Source: Pseudobutyrivibrio sp. 49 (GTDB taxonomy: Bacteria; Bacillota; Clostridia; Lachnospirales; Lachnospiraceae). From it: 64,000 nucleotides of DNA. Each line of letters opens with the position of its first letter. Position 1 is the first letter of the stretch. The DNA lies in assembly GCF_900100545.1 (NCBI RefSeq), contig NZ_FNDP01000001.1, forward strand, positions 597,115 through 661,114. The letters are read 5' to 3'. Of this stretch, positions 1-9,279 are shown one piece after another. The position numbers and the translations under genes are program-made. The notes below the pieces were generated by a model that ran no database searches, was not told the origin of the DNA, and worked only from the letters and a program-made list of their open reading frames with translations.

Positions 1-1
1 G

Positions 2-781
2 CTTGTTACTATCCAGCGTTCAAAGGGATACGCAAATCGCCCTACACTTTCTGTTGAGGCAATAGGAGAACTTATCTCATTTATCAAGGGAATTAAGCCA
101 GACATTATCTGCATGGTTGATAACTGCTACGGTGAGTTTGTTGAGAAAATAGAACCTACAGAAGTAGGAGCTGATATGTGTGTTGGTTCACTTATTAAAA
201 ATCCAGGTGGCGGTCTTGCCCCAATTGGTGGTTATATTGTTGGAACAAAGGCTTGCGTAGAAAATGCCGCTCACAGACTTACAAGTCCAGGTCTCGGTAA
301 AGAAGTTGGCGCATCACTTGGCATCATGCAATCCTTCTATCAGGGATTTTTCCTTGCTCCAACAGTAGTAGCAGGCGCTTTAAAGGGTGCAATTTTTGCT
401 GCAAATCTCTATGAGAAATTAGGTTTCCTTTGCATCCCAAATGCAACAGAACCTCGCTACGACATAATTCAGGCTGTTACCTTCAACAAGCCAGAAGGCC
501 TTATAGCTTTCTGTGAAGGAATTCAGGCTGCAGCACCTGTAGATTCATACGTTACACCAGAGCCATGGGATATGCCGGGCTATGATAGCCAGGTTATAAT
601 GGCAGCAGGTGCCTTTGTTCAGGGTTCTTCCATCGAACTTTCTGCAGATGGTCCGCTTAGAGCACCATATACTGCATTTTTCCAAGGTGGATTAACATGG
701 AATCACGCTAAGCTTGGTATCCTTAAATCCCTGCAAAAACTTGTAAACAGCAACCTTGTGAACCCTAGTCAACTGTGCTAA
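2..781 (+). CDS. PLP-dependent aluminium-resistance / methionine gamma-lyase-like protein (5' partial)
   Basis: The reading frame is open from the left edge, so the gene starts outside the window; about 259 C-terminal residues are visible. It resembles the YnbB family (fold-type I PLP enzymes annotated as aluminium resistance protein or methionine gamma-lyase family). Family signatures seen are VDNCYGEFVE, then GSLIKNPGGG, whose lysine is the likely PLP-binding residue, and RLTSPGLGKEVG. Members are thought to act in sulfur amino acid metabolism, but the substrate here cannot be read from sequence. It is 49 bp upstream of mreB. No clear terminator or promoter was seen between them. Confidence 0.85.
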   Translation, partial: LVTIQRSKGYANRPTLSVEAIGELISFIKGIKPDIICMVDNCYGEFVEKIEPTEVGADMCVGSLIKNPGGGLAPIGGYIVGTKACVENAAHRLTSPGLGKEVGASLGIMQSFYQGFFLAPTVVAGALKGAIFAANLYEKLGFLCIPNATEPRYDIIQAVTFNKPEGLIAFCEGIQAAAPVDSYVTPEPWDMPGYDSQVIMAAGAFVQGSSIELSADGPLRAPYTAFFQGGLTWNHAKLGILKSLQKLVNSNLVNPSQLC

Positions 782-830
782 AATTTCATTGATTATGGTT
801 TTTTACTAAAATATTTTTTGGAGGAAAGTT

Positions 831-1844
831 ATGCCAGGTTCATTCGGTATTGATATAGGAACACAGAATCTTAAAATTTTCAGTGGTTCTAACAGTCAGA
901 CAATTAACATTAAAAATACTATTGCTATTGTAAATAAAAATCAGATGTACGCATACGGAGACAGCGCTTATTCAATGTATGAAAAGGCTCCTGATACAAT
1001 TGAGGTTTCCTTCCCAATCGTTTCAGGTGTTATTGCTGATTTTGATAATATGCAGACTATGCTTTTCGAAGTACTCGAGAAGGAACTTAAGGGAAAAATC
1101 AAGGGAGCAGATATTGTTGTAGCTGTTCCTACAGATATTACAGAAGTAGAGAAGAAAGCATTCTCAGACTTATTCAGCAAATCAAAGAATAAACCACATT
1201 CCATCAAAGTATGCGAGAAGCCAATCGCATGCGCTATCGGAATGGGACTTGATGTATCTGAGCCTACAGGTGTTATGGTAGTAGACTTAGGTGCAGATAC
1301 AACAGAAATTTCTGTTATTTCTCTTGGTGGACTTGTTTTATCTGAGCTTTTACCATTCGGTGGAAACCAGATTGATGAATCCATCGTTACATATCTCAAG
1401 AGAAACTATAACCTTGTTATTGGTCAGAAGACAGCAAAGCAGCTTAAAGAGGAAATCGGTTCTGCAGTCGAAGGCAGAGGAGAGAAGCTTACTGTAGTAG
1501 GTCGTGATGTTGTAAGTGGCCTTCCAATCGAAATGGAGATTGAAAGTGACGTTATTTACAATGCAATCAAGAGCGATTTAGAGAGTTTCTGCACAAATGT
1601 AAAGCTTATTCTTGAGAAGGTTCCACCAGAACTTGCAAAAGATATTGTACATTCTGGAATTTATCTTACAGGTGGTACATCTCAGCTTCATCAGCTTACA
1701 GATTTATTCTCTGAGGTTACAAACATTAAGGTTAATGCTATCGATGAGCCTCAGGAATCATGTGTCCGCGGTCTTGGTCAGGTTCTTACTGATGCAAAAT
1801 ACAAGAAATACGGATACAGTATGAAGACAAGAATTTTCAAATAA
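831..1844 (+). CDS. mreB: MreB-family actin-like cell-shape protein
   Basis: This 337-residue actin fold ATPase would polymerise under the membrane and direct lateral wall synthesis. The phosphate-1 motif FGIDIGTQNLK is at the N terminus and the phosphate-2 motif VVDLGADTTEISVISLGG lies near residue 150. The sequence is more divergent than textbook MreB, but it is followed by mreC, mreD and PBP2, which supports the assignment. The start is preceded by GGAGGA (positions 820-825). It opens the cell-shape cluster; mreC begins 12 bp downstream. FtsA or ParM-like alternatives fit the neighbourhood less well. Confidence 0.88.
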   Translation: MPGSFGIDIGTQNLKIFSGSNSQTINIKNTIAIVNKNQMYAYGDSAYSMYEKAPDTIEVSFPIVSGVIADFDNMQTMLFEVLEKELKGKIKGADIVVAVPTDITEVEKKAFSDLFSKSKNKPHSIKVCEKPIACAIGMGLDVSEPTGVMVVDLGADTTEISVISLGGLVLSELLPFGGNQIDESIVTYLKRNYNLVIGQKTAKQLKEEIGSAVEGRGEKLTVVGRDVVSGLPIEMEIESDVIYNAIKSDLESFCTNVKLILEKVPPELAKDIVHSGIYLTGGTSQLHQLTDLFSEVTNIKVNAIDEPQESCVRGLGQVLTDAKYKKYGYSMKTRIFK

Positions 1845-1856
1845 TACAGAGGTAAT

Positions 1857-2720
1857 ATGAGACAAAGAAAAGCAAATGGTGGTATTCCAAGTAAATATTT
1901 GCTCACCATCTTATCTATTATTTGTATAATGCTTTTGTTTTTTAGTTATTCAACTGGCTTTTCAGGTGGTCCCTTGGAGACAATAGCCAACCATATTTTC
2001 ATTCCTATGCAAAAAGGTATTGATTATATTGGCAGCACTATAGCTATATCTTCAGCAGACACAAAGACAAGAAAAGAGCTTGTATCTGAAAACGAAGCTT
2101 TACAGGCAGAGGTTGAAGAATTAAATTCAAAAATCAGCAACATGCAGCTTAAGCTCGATGAATTGGACGAGCTTCAAAAGCTATATGAGCTTGATCAAAG
2201 CTATTATGATTACGACACAACAGGTGCGCGTATCATCGGAAAGAGCACTTCAAACTGGTTTAACACCTTCACAATAGACAAGGGAACAAAGGACGGCATT
2301 AAGGTCAATATGAACGTTATTGCGGATGGTGGTTTAGTAGGTATTGTTTCATCCGTTGGCGATTCTTATGCAGTTGTTAGAGCAATAATCGATGACACTG
2401 CAAATGTTAGTGCCACAATTTCTTCCACAGAAGACAATTGTATCGTTTCTGGTTCTCTTGAAAAAATGACCTTAAACAACCTTATTACATTTTCTAATCT
2501 TGATGATAGTGCTGATAAGGTTGCAATTGGTGACATGGTAGTCACCTCAAATATTTCTGATAAATATCTTCCTGGTATCCTTATTGGATATGTTTCAGAG
2601 GTTAACAAGGATGAAAACGACCTTTCGAAATCGGGAACAATTACTCCTGTAGTTGATTTTAAGCATTTATCAGAAGTACTTGTAATCAAGCAATTAAAGG
2701 AGTCCTATAAGAGTGAGTAA
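1857..2720 (+). CDS. mreC: Rod shape-determining protein MreC
   Basis: This 287-residue protein has one N-terminal membrane segment (about residues 14-34), a coiled coil at about 65-105 (SENEALQAEVEEL region), then the extracytoplasmic beta domain. In the elongasome MreC scaffolds PBP2 and MreD. The family signature of a GTKDGIKVNMNVI-type stretch followed by GLVGIVSSVG is present. Its stop overlaps the mreD start by 8 nt, implying translational coupling within the mre operon. Confidence 0.92.
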   Translation: MRQRKANGGIPSKYLLTILSIICIMLLFFSYSTGFSGGPLETIANHIFIPMQKGIDYIGSTIAISSADTKTRKELVSENEALQAEVEELNSKISNMQLKLDELDELQKLYELDQSYYDYDTTGARIIGKSTSNWFNTFTIDKGTKDGIKVNMNVIADGGLVGIVSSVGDSYAVVRAIIDDTANVSATISSTEDNCIVSGSLEKMTLNNLITFSNLDDSADKVAIGDMVVTSNISDKYLPGILIGYVSEVNKDENDLSKSGTITPVVDFKHLSEVLVIKQLKESYKSE

Positions 2721-3258
2721 ATTCAAACAATATTTAAAGAAAATATTGGTAATTGCACTTGTGATATATGTTTGTTTTTTACTTCAAACAAGTATTTTTT
2801 CACGATATAGACTTGCAGGAGTAACTCCAAATATTCTTATATGTGTTGTAGCTACCTACGGATTTATGAAGGGTAGACGCCACGGTATCACTGTTGGCTT
2901 TTGCACAGGACTTCTGCTTGATATTTTTTCAGGTACTTTATTTGGATTTTATGCTCTAGTATATATGTATATTGGCCTTTTAAATGGTCTATTTAAAAAG
3001 CAGTTTTTCGGAGACGACTTAAAGTTGCCTCTGATTCTTATTGGCACCAGCGACTTTATTTACGGAGTATTTTCTTATTTAGCACTCTACGCTATAAAAT
3101 CTCAGTACAATTTTTCATTTTATCTTATGAATATTATTTTACCTGAGGTAGTTTATACTCTGCTCGTGTCAATTTTTGTATATTACATAATATTGAACAT
3201 TAATAACTGGCTAGAAAAATTAGAAAAGAAAGGTTCTGATAGAATTGGAAATTATTAA
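2713..3258 (+). CDS. mreD: Rod shape-determining protein MreD
   Basis: This is a very hydrophobic 181-residue protein with about five predicted membrane helices, matching MreD in size and position between mreC and PBP2. It starts with GTG inside the end of mreC. Sequence motifs such as NILICVVATYGFMKGRRHG and FCTGLLLDIFSG (about residues 36-75) match the family pattern around the second and third helices. Its end overlaps the next gene by 14 nt. MreD is an integral membrane part of the elongation complex. Confidence 0.88.
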   Translation: MSKFKQYLKKILVIALVIYVCFLLQTSIFSRYRLAGVTPNILICVVATYGFMKGRRHGITVGFCTGLLLDIFSGTLFGFYALVYMYIGLLNGLFKKQFFGDDLKLPLILIGTSDFIYGVFSYLALYAIKSQYNFSFYLMNIILPEVVYTLLVSIFVYYIILNINNWLEKLEKKGSDRIGNY

Positions 3259-6094
3259 GGACTTTTTTGTAAATGCATTTTCTTCACGTATTCGCGTGGT
3301 TTCAGTAGTAATGGGTATTTTTGCTGCTGTTCTTATTTCACGTCTTTTTTATTTGCAGATTATCAATGGTAGCGAATATCAGGACAACTATAATTTGAAG
3401 CTTGAAAAAACAGAGACGATTCCTGCAACCAGAGGTAATATCTATGATCGCAATGGAAATCTTTTGGCTTATAACGAATTAGTTTATGCTGTTACTATTC
3501 AGGATAATGGCTCGTATTCCAACAAAAAAGTGAAAAGCGAGTCTCTTAATTCAGAAATCGCAGAAATAATTACAAAACTTCAAGCAAACGGAGATGAAAT
3601 TGACAACAATTTCCCTATCTATATAGATTCATCCAACAGTTATCAATTCATGTATTCAGGCAGTGCACTTCAGCGTTTTCGTGCTGATGTTTTCGGCAAA
3701 ACAAGTATTGATGACCTTGAATATAATGAAAAACTGGGAATCGATGAAGCTAATGCCACTGCTGATGATATTATCAATTATCTGCAGGGTGAGAGAGTAT
3801 ATAACATCTCTGATGAATATAACCAAAAGCTCAGATATGAGATAATGGTAGTCCGCTATAATATGGGACAAAATTCCTATCAAAAATATATCTCAACGGT
3901 AATTGCCTCTGATATATCCGAAAAATCAGTGGCTTACATAGAGGAAAATGTTAATGAGCTTACAGGCGTAGCAATAGAACAGAAGTCTCTTAGACGCTAC
4001 AAAAACAGTGAATATTTTGCTCATATCATAGGCTATACAGGACAGATTTCTACTGACGAATACAAAACTCGTTCAGCAAAAGATGATTCTGTGGAGGCAA
4101 CAGATATTGTCGGTAAATCTGGTATCGAAAAATATATGGATGATTATCTCTCTGGTACCAAAGGTGCTGAAACCTTATTCGTAGACAGTGTAGGTAATAC
4201 AATTGCTGAAGGCGATTACACACCAGCAGTATCGGGAAACGATGTGTATCTTTCAATCGATATGGATTTACAAAAGGCTACCTACACACTTTTGGAGCAG
4301 GAGATTGCAGGTATCTTATATTCAAAGATTGCCAATATTAAGCAATATCATGCCTCTGAAAACGCTTCTTCTTCTGATGTAGTTGTACCAATTTATGATG
4401 TTTACAATTCATTAATTGCCAATGGCATCATTGATACAACAGCCTTCTCTGATGAAAAAGCGACGGATACTGAAAAGGCAGTTTTAGCAGCATACAAGAT
4501 AAAGGAAAAGGAAGTATTAGCTAACCTTAAAACTCAATTGAAGTTTGGTAATGAAGTAGTTTACAAGGATTTACCCGATGAATATCAGGCATATTCTACT
4601 TTTATTGTTACAAAGCTTAAAAGTCTTGGTATATTTGATTCTTCTGCTATTGATAGCTCATCTGAGGTTCAGGAAAACTGGACATCTGAGAATATGGCAG
4701 TAAACAAGTACCTGCTATATGCTATTGAGCAGAATTGGATAGATATTACTAAGTACGAAAGTGAAGCTAAATATGCTGATACTGAAGAGCTTTATAATGA
4801 CCTGATTAATTATACTCTCGAGTATATTTCTCAGGATAAATCTTTCCAAAATTTAATTTATAAATATCTTCTTTTAGATGATGGAATATCAGGAACACAG
4901 CTTTGTATTATTCTTTATGATCAGGGTGTGTTAAAGGAAGATGCTGAAACCTATAGCATGCTTAAAAGCGGTCGTATTTCTGCTTACGAGTTTATGCTTT
5001 CAAAGATCAAAAATCTTGAGCTTACACCAGGTCAGCTTGCATTGGATCCTTGTTCTGGTTCAACTGTAATCTTAGATGTAAAGACTGGTGAAGTTTTAGC
5101 TATGGTTACTTACCCAGGCTACGACAATAACAGACTTGCTAACTCTGTAGATTCAGATTACTATGCTTATCTTACAAATAGCGCAGCTAATCCTCTTTAT
5201 AACTACGCTACACAGCAGAGAACAGCTCCTGGTTCTACCTTTAAGATTGTTAGTTCTACAGCAGGTTTAGCTGAAAACGTTATTACAACAACTTCAGAAA
5301 TCGTGGATCTTGGTCAATATACAAAGGTTTCTAATAATCCTAAGTGTTGGATTTACCCAAGCAACCACGGTAGTATCAATGTTTCTGAAGCTATCAGAGA
5401 TTCATGTAACTACTTCTTCTATGAAGTAGGTTGGAGATTATCGGGAGGCGATGGTGCCTACGATGATGTAAAGGGTATTGAAAAAATATCTAAGTACGCA
5501 TCACTTTATGGTTTGGATGAAACAACAGGTGTGGAGATAGAAGAGAATTCTCCTCATATTGCCACAGAATATCCTGTCATGGCAGCCATCGGTCAGTCTG
5601 ATAACAACTATACAACAGTTGGTTTGGCGCGTTATGCTACAGCAATTGCCAGCAGAGGAACTGTATATAATCTTACTTTACTTGACAGCGTAAGGGATTC
5701 AGAAGGAAATGTAGTTGAAAGCTATAAGCCTAGTGTTAGAAATCAAATTGATGTTCTTAATGCTGGACAGTGGGATGCAATCCATTATGGTATGAAAATG
5801 GTTACAGAATCACTTTCTTCCTTCAATAATTTCTCTGTTCCAGTAGCAGGTAAGACTGGTACAGCTCAGCAGGTAAAAAGCAGACCTAACCACGCTTTAT
5901 TTATTGGGTTTGCGCCTTATAACAATCCAGAAATAGCCCTTGCAACACGTATCGCTTACGGTTATACCTCTCATAATGCAGCGGCTGTTTCAAAGGATAT
6001 TATGTCTTATTACTTTGGAGTTTCTTCTACAGAAGAGCTTCTTAGCGGTGAGGCTACTTCAGTATCTAATTCAGGAAACGAAGTTACTGATTAA
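3245..6094 (+). CDS. mrdA: Class B penicillin-binding protein 2 (elongasome transpeptidase) with large insertion
   Basis: This membrane-anchored DD-transpeptidase cross-links lateral wall peptidoglycan. It has one N-terminal membrane helix (about residues 15-38), the PBP dimerisation domain (about 55-340), and a transpeptidase domain with STFK (S664-K667), SCN (720-722) and KTG (870-872). At 949 residues it is much longer than the usual 600-700: about 245 residues (355-600) of mostly helical, non-catalytic sequence separate the dimerisation domain from the CSGSTVILDVKTGEVLAM segment that opens the catalytic domain. The start is TTG, inside mreD. The partner SEDS protein RodA is encoded downstream. 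Confidence 0.92.
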   Translation: MEIIKDFFVNAFSSRIRVVSVVMGIFAAVLISRLFYLQIINGSEYQDNYNLKLEKTETIPATRGNIYDRNGNLLAYNELVYAVTIQDNGSYSNKKVKSESLNSEIAEIITKLQANGDEIDNNFPIYIDSSNSYQFMYSGSALQRFRADVFGKTSIDDLEYNEKLGIDEANATADDIINYLQGERVYNISDEYNQKLRYEIMVVRYNMGQNSYQKYISTVIASDISEKSVAYIEENVNELTGVAIEQKSLRRYKNSEYFAHIIGYTGQISTDEYKTRSAKDDSVEATDIVGKSGIEKYMDDYLSGTKGAETLFVDSVGNTIAEGDYTPAVSGNDVYLSIDMDLQKATYTLLEQEIAGILYSKIANIKQYHASENASSSDVVVPIYDVYNSLIANGIIDTTAFSDEKATDTEKAVLAAYKIKEKEVLANLKTQLKFGNEVVYKDLPDEYQAYSTFIVTKLKSLGIFDSSAIDSSSEVQENWTSENMAVNKYLLYAIEQNWIDITKYESEAKYADTEELYNDLINYTLEYISQDKSFQNLIYKYLLLDDGISGTQLCIILYDQGVLKEDAETYSMLKSGRISAYEFMLSKIKNLELTPGQLALDPCSGSTVILDVKTGEVLAMVTYPGYDNNRLANSVDSDYYAYLTNSAANPLYNYATQQRTAPGSTFKIVSSTAGLAENVITTTSEIVDLGQYTKVSNNPKCWIYPSNHGSINVSEAIRDSCNYFFYEVGWRLSGGDGAYDDVKGIEKISKYASLYGLDETTGVEIEENSPHIATEYPVMAAIGQSDNNYTTVGLARYATAIASRGTVYNLTLLDSVRDSEGNVVESYKPSVRNQIDVLNAGQWDAIHYGMKMVTESLSSFNNFSVPVAGKTGTAQQVKSRPNHALFIGFAPYNNPEIALATRIAYGYTSHNAAAVSKDIMSYYFGVSSTEELLSGEATSVSNSGNEVTD

Positions 6095-6122
6095 TACATA
6101 ATTACAATTTAGGAGGTACGTT

Positions 6123-6803
6123 TTGGCTAACGATCCTGTAGTATTAAAAAGTAATAAATACGGTTTATCGTTACAGCTTGATGCCACAATACCATTTGAA
6201 GATTTGGTGAGAGCCATCTGCGAGAAATTTGCTACTTCAGCAGATTTCTTTGGCGAGACTTCTATGATTCTCGAAACCTTTGGTCGAGAGATTAGTACAG
6301 AAGAAGGTCTCGTTATCATTCAGGCAATCGAGCTTAATTCAAAAATAAAAATCATTCTTCTCAACGAAAACAATCAGTATAAAGACACAAGAATGCTTGG
6401 TGAAATCGATAGATTTTATACTGATGAAATATTTGAGAATGCAAAAATCATCAGAGGCAGTGTCACCAAAACTGATGAGATTACATCAGATTCCAGCCTT
6501 ATTATACTTGGTGATGTAAAATCCAAGGCAAGTGTAAGAGCAAAGGGCAATATTATTGTTCTCGGTAGTCTGGATGGTAGCTGTCACGCAGGATACCCTG
6601 ATAATACAGGCTGCTACATTGTAGCTGGAGAGCTTAATTCAAAGGATATCCATATTGGAACGGTTACAGGCGAAATTAAGCTTCAGGAAAAATGGTCTCT
6701 TCGAGTAAGACGTTCTAAAGAAGAGCCAATAGGTATATCGGTATGGAACCATGAGCTTTTGGCCGAGCCTCTTAGCAGTGGTTTATTAAAAAGGATAAAA
6801 TAA
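6123..6803 (+). CDS. minC: Septum site-determining protein MinC (divergent)
   Basis: This 226-residue MinC-like protein would inhibit FtsZ polymerisation away from midcell. The C-terminal beta-helix is recognisable from about residue 105 to 190 (LIILGDV, AKGNIIVLGSLDGSCHAG). The RSGQ motif that contacts MinD in well-studied MinC proteins is replaced by RGSV (111-114). No minD or minE follows: rodA begins immediately after the stop. The start is TTG with AGGAGG (6111-6116) six bases upstream. It sits in the mre operon, where minC-minD-minE is the usual clostridial order. How division-site control works here is unclear. Confidence 0.82.
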   Translation: MANDPVVLKSNKYGLSLQLDATIPFEDLVRAICEKFATSADFFGETSMILETFGREISTEEGLVIIQAIELNSKIKIILLNENNQYKDTRMLGEIDRFYTDEIFENAKIIRGSVTKTDEITSDSSLIILGDVKSKASVRAKGNIIVLGSLDGSCHAGYPDNTGCYIVAGELNSKDIHIGTVTGEIKLQEKWSLRVRRSKEEPIGISVWNHELLAEPLSSGLLKRIK

Positions 6804-7919
6804 ATGTTTCATAATTATAGATTTAAAAATCTGGATATAAAATTAATACTTGCAGTTATTACACTTACAATTATAGGTATTTTTGTAATCGGAAGTGCCA
6901 ATGAATCAAACCAACAAAAGCAAATTATTGGTATGATTCTTGGTGTTATTGTTATGAGTGTAATGACACTAATTGATTATGATTTTATTCTTCATTTTCA
7001 TTGGATTTACTACGGATTAGTTATTGCCTTGCTAATAGCCGTGCTTTTATTCGGTGATGAAGCAGGTGGTGCCACCAGATGGATTGATGTAGGTGTGCGC
7101 TTCCAGCCTTCCGAGCTTGGCAAAATTCTTTTAATTTTATTCTTTTCGTGGTTTTTAATGATGCATGAAGAAGACATTAATAAACCTAAAATATTAGGTT
7201 TAACAATACTTTTATCTGCATTTCCGTTATTTTTAATAGAAAAAGAGCCAGATTTATCCACTACTATAGTCACAATGATGATAATTTGTGTTATGATGTT
7301 TGTAGTGGGATTAAGTTATAAACTTGTCGCTATAGTTTTAGGCATTACAGTCCCATCAATTATCATTTTGCTTTTACTAGTCGTACAGGACGGTCCGACG
7401 ATTTTGAAAGAATATCAAGGCGGTCGTATCCTTGCATGGCTTAAGCCTGAGAAATATCCTCAGGGAGCATATCAGCAGCAGAATTCCATTATGGCCATTG
7501 GTTCAGGTCAGTTACTTGGTAAGGGCCTGGGAAATGATTCCTTTGATTCTGTAAAAAATGGTAATTATATTTCAGAGCCTCATACTGATTTTATCTTCGC
7601 AGTAGCAGGAGAGGAATTAGGATTTGTAGGTTCAGCTTTAGTTATAATCTTAATATTTTTTATCACAATAGAAATATTACTAATCGCAAAAAGAGCAAAG
7701 GACGTTTCCGGAAAGCTTATCTGTGTTGGTATGGCCACACTTATTGGTTTCCAAAGCTTTGTTAATATTTGCGTAGTCACCGGATTGATGCCAAATACCG
7801 GTTTGCCTCTTCCTTTCGTAAGCTATGGACTAACATCGCTTGTTACCGTTTACTTTGGAATAGGTATTGTTTTAAATGTTGGCATACAGTCAAAAAATAA
7901 TAATGGGAGGCTATTTTAA
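6804..7919 (+). CDS. rodA: SEDS-family peptidoglycan glycosyltransferase RodA
   Basis: This 371-residue polytopic membrane protein has about ten helices and belongs to the SEDS family (FtsW/RodA/SpoVE), which polymerise lipid II. Family signatures include DVGVRFQPSELGKI near residue 95 and the C-terminal MPNTGLPLPFVSYGLTSL loop. Being in the same cluster as mreBCD and PBP2 makes it the elongation (RodA) paralogue rather than FtsW. The ATG directly follows the minC stop with no gap, and mgsA starts directly after its own stop. Confidence 0.93.
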   Translation: MFHNYRFKNLDIKLILAVITLTIIGIFVIGSANESNQQKQIIGMILGVIVMSVMTLIDYDFILHFHWIYYGLVIALLIAVLLFGDEAGGATRWIDVGVRFQPSELGKILLILFFSWFLMMHEEDINKPKILGLTILLSAFPLFLIEKEPDLSTTIVTMMIICVMMFVVGLSYKLVAIVLGITVPSIIILLLLVVQDGPTILKEYQGGRILAWLKPEKYPQGAYQQQNSIMAIGSGQLLGKGLGNDSFDSVKNGNYISEPHTDFIFAVAGEELGFVGSALVIILIFFITIEILLIAKRAKDVSGKLICVGMATLIGFQSFVNICVVTGLMPNTGLPLPFVSYGLTSLVTVYFGIGIVLNVGIQSKNNNGRLF

Positions 7920-8315
7920 ATGAACATTGGATTAGTAGCTCATGATTCCAAAAAGAAGCTTATGCAGAATTTCTGCATTGCTTACAGAGGAATTCTTAGC
8001 AAAAATGAAATTTTTGCAACAGGAACTACTGGCAGACTAGTTGAAGAGGTAACAAATCTTTCTGTACACAAATATTTAGCTGGACACCTTGGTGGTACAC
8101 AGCAGTTAGGAGCACAGATTGAACAGAACGAAATCGATTTGGTTATCTTTCTGAGAGATCCTCTTACTGTTAAATCCCATGAGCCTGATGTAAACAATAT
8201 TGTAAGACTTTGTGATGCTCACAATATTCCACTAGCCACTAATTTGGCGACAGCAGAGCTGCTTATTAAGTCATTAGATAGAGGAGATCTTGAGTGGCGT
8301 GAAATGTATAAATAA
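7920..8315 (+). CDS. mgsA: Methylglyoxal synthase family protein with substituted catalytic Asp
   Basis: This 131-residue cytosolic protein matches methylglyoxal synthase (dihydroxyacetone phosphate to methylglyoxal plus phosphate) across its length: LVAHD (residues 5-9), FATGTTGRL (32-40), FLRDPL and SHEPDV. In the E. coli enzyme the conserved GGDQQ contains the catalytic base Asp71. Here the motif reads GGTQQ, with Thr60 at that position. The corresponding His98 and Asp101 are retained. Activity may therefore be altered or lost. The gene is directly downstream of rodA, as in many clostridia, and its end overlaps the carboxypeptidase start. Confidence 0.85.
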   Translation: MNIGLVAHDSKKKLMQNFCIAYRGILSKNEIFATGTTGRLVEEVTNLSVHKYLAGHLGGTQQLGAQIEQNEIDLVIFLRDPLTVKSHEPDVNNIVRLCDAHNIPLATNLATAELLIKSLDRGDLEWREMYK

Positions 8316-9279
8316 ACTTTTATCTTTCGTGCTTATAGCATCAATGTCTCTTTCACTTACTGCATGCAAAAGTGAGCAGGAGGATGTCACAAAATACAAT
8401 TTATACGATACATCCTTTGAATATGGGTTAACCCAAAACGGAGCTACCTCAGATGTTGAATTATACGCGAAGAAGCTTTGTGTTACGAACACTGATGATT
8501 TAGGTACTTCTAATGTAGATTCACAAGTTGCATCAGGCGCTGGTGCCTTTAACATTACTAAGCAATCTACAGTATACGCACAATCAGTGCATGAGAAGCT
8601 TTATCCTGCATCCACTACAAAGATTCTCACAGCATATATAGCATGTCTCAAAGGAAATTTGGATGACTATTACACGGTAAGTGCCAATGCCGTTAAACAG
8701 GCCAGTGATTCCTCTGTAATTAACTTAAAAGAGGGAGACGTAATTTCATTAAGAGATTTACTATATGGTTTAATGCTTCGTTCTGGAAATGATGCAGCTA
8801 TAGCTATAGCAGAGGGGATTAGTGGAGACACCGAAACCTTTGCTGATCTTATGAATGAGACAGCAAAATCTCTTGGAGCTACAAATTCACATTTTGTTAC
8901 TCCAAACGGATTGCACGATGAAAATCATTACACAACTGTATATGATATGTATTTGATACTCAATGCAGCCATTGAGAACCCAGATTTTTACAATATTTTC
9001 ACTGCAAATACCTATACTGCAAATTATACCAGCGGTGGAAAAGCAAAGACGGTTGAATGGGCTACAACAAATCAGTATCAAAATGGTAAGATCAAAAAAC
9101 CTGCAGGCTTTAACATATTAGGCGGTAAGACCGGTACTACTGGTGCTGCCGGATATTGTTTGGTTCTTTTATCAGAGAACGAAGAGCAGGATAAGATTAT
9201 TTCCATTGTATTTAATGCTGATTGCCGTAGTAATTTATATCTACTTATGAACGAAATACTCAGCAAGTATTGTATTTAG
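8290..9279 (+). CDS. D-alanyl-D-alanine carboxypeptidase, lipoprotein form
   Basis: This is a penicillin-binding DD-carboxypeptidase of the DacA/DacF (S11) family, which trims the terminal D-Ala from peptidoglycan stem peptides. The catalytic motifs are STTK (108-111), SGN (165-167) and KTG (280-282). An N-terminal hydrophobic stretch ends in LTAC, a lipobox, so Cys26 is the likely lipidation site and the enzyme would sit outside the membrane. The S11 C-terminal beta domain is absent or much reduced (329 residues). The start is either TTG 8290 or GTG 8299, both inside mgsA behind GAGGAG (8281-8286); the choice is uncertain. Confidence 0.88.
   Translation: MSGVKCINKLLSFVLIASMSLSLTACKSEQEDVTKYNLYDTSFEYGLTQNGATSDVELYAKKLCVTNTDDLGTSNVDSQVASGAGAFNITKQSTVYAQSVHEKLYPASTTKILTAYIACLKGNLDDYYTVSANAVKQASDSSVINLKEGDVISLRDLLYGLMLRSGNDAAIAIAEGISGDTETFADLMNETAKSLGATNSHFVTPNGLHDENHYTTVYDMYLILNAAIENPDFYNIFTANTYTANYTSGGKAKTVEWATTNQYQNGKIKKPAGFNILGGKTGTTGAAGYCLVLLSENEEQDKIISIVFNADCRSNLYLLMNEILSKYCI

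Noticed and set aside
968-1399. Long open frame antisense to mreB
   Set aside because: It lies wholly within mreB in another frame, has no binding site, and its sequence has no family features. The same applies to the many other open frames antisense to or inside clear genes.
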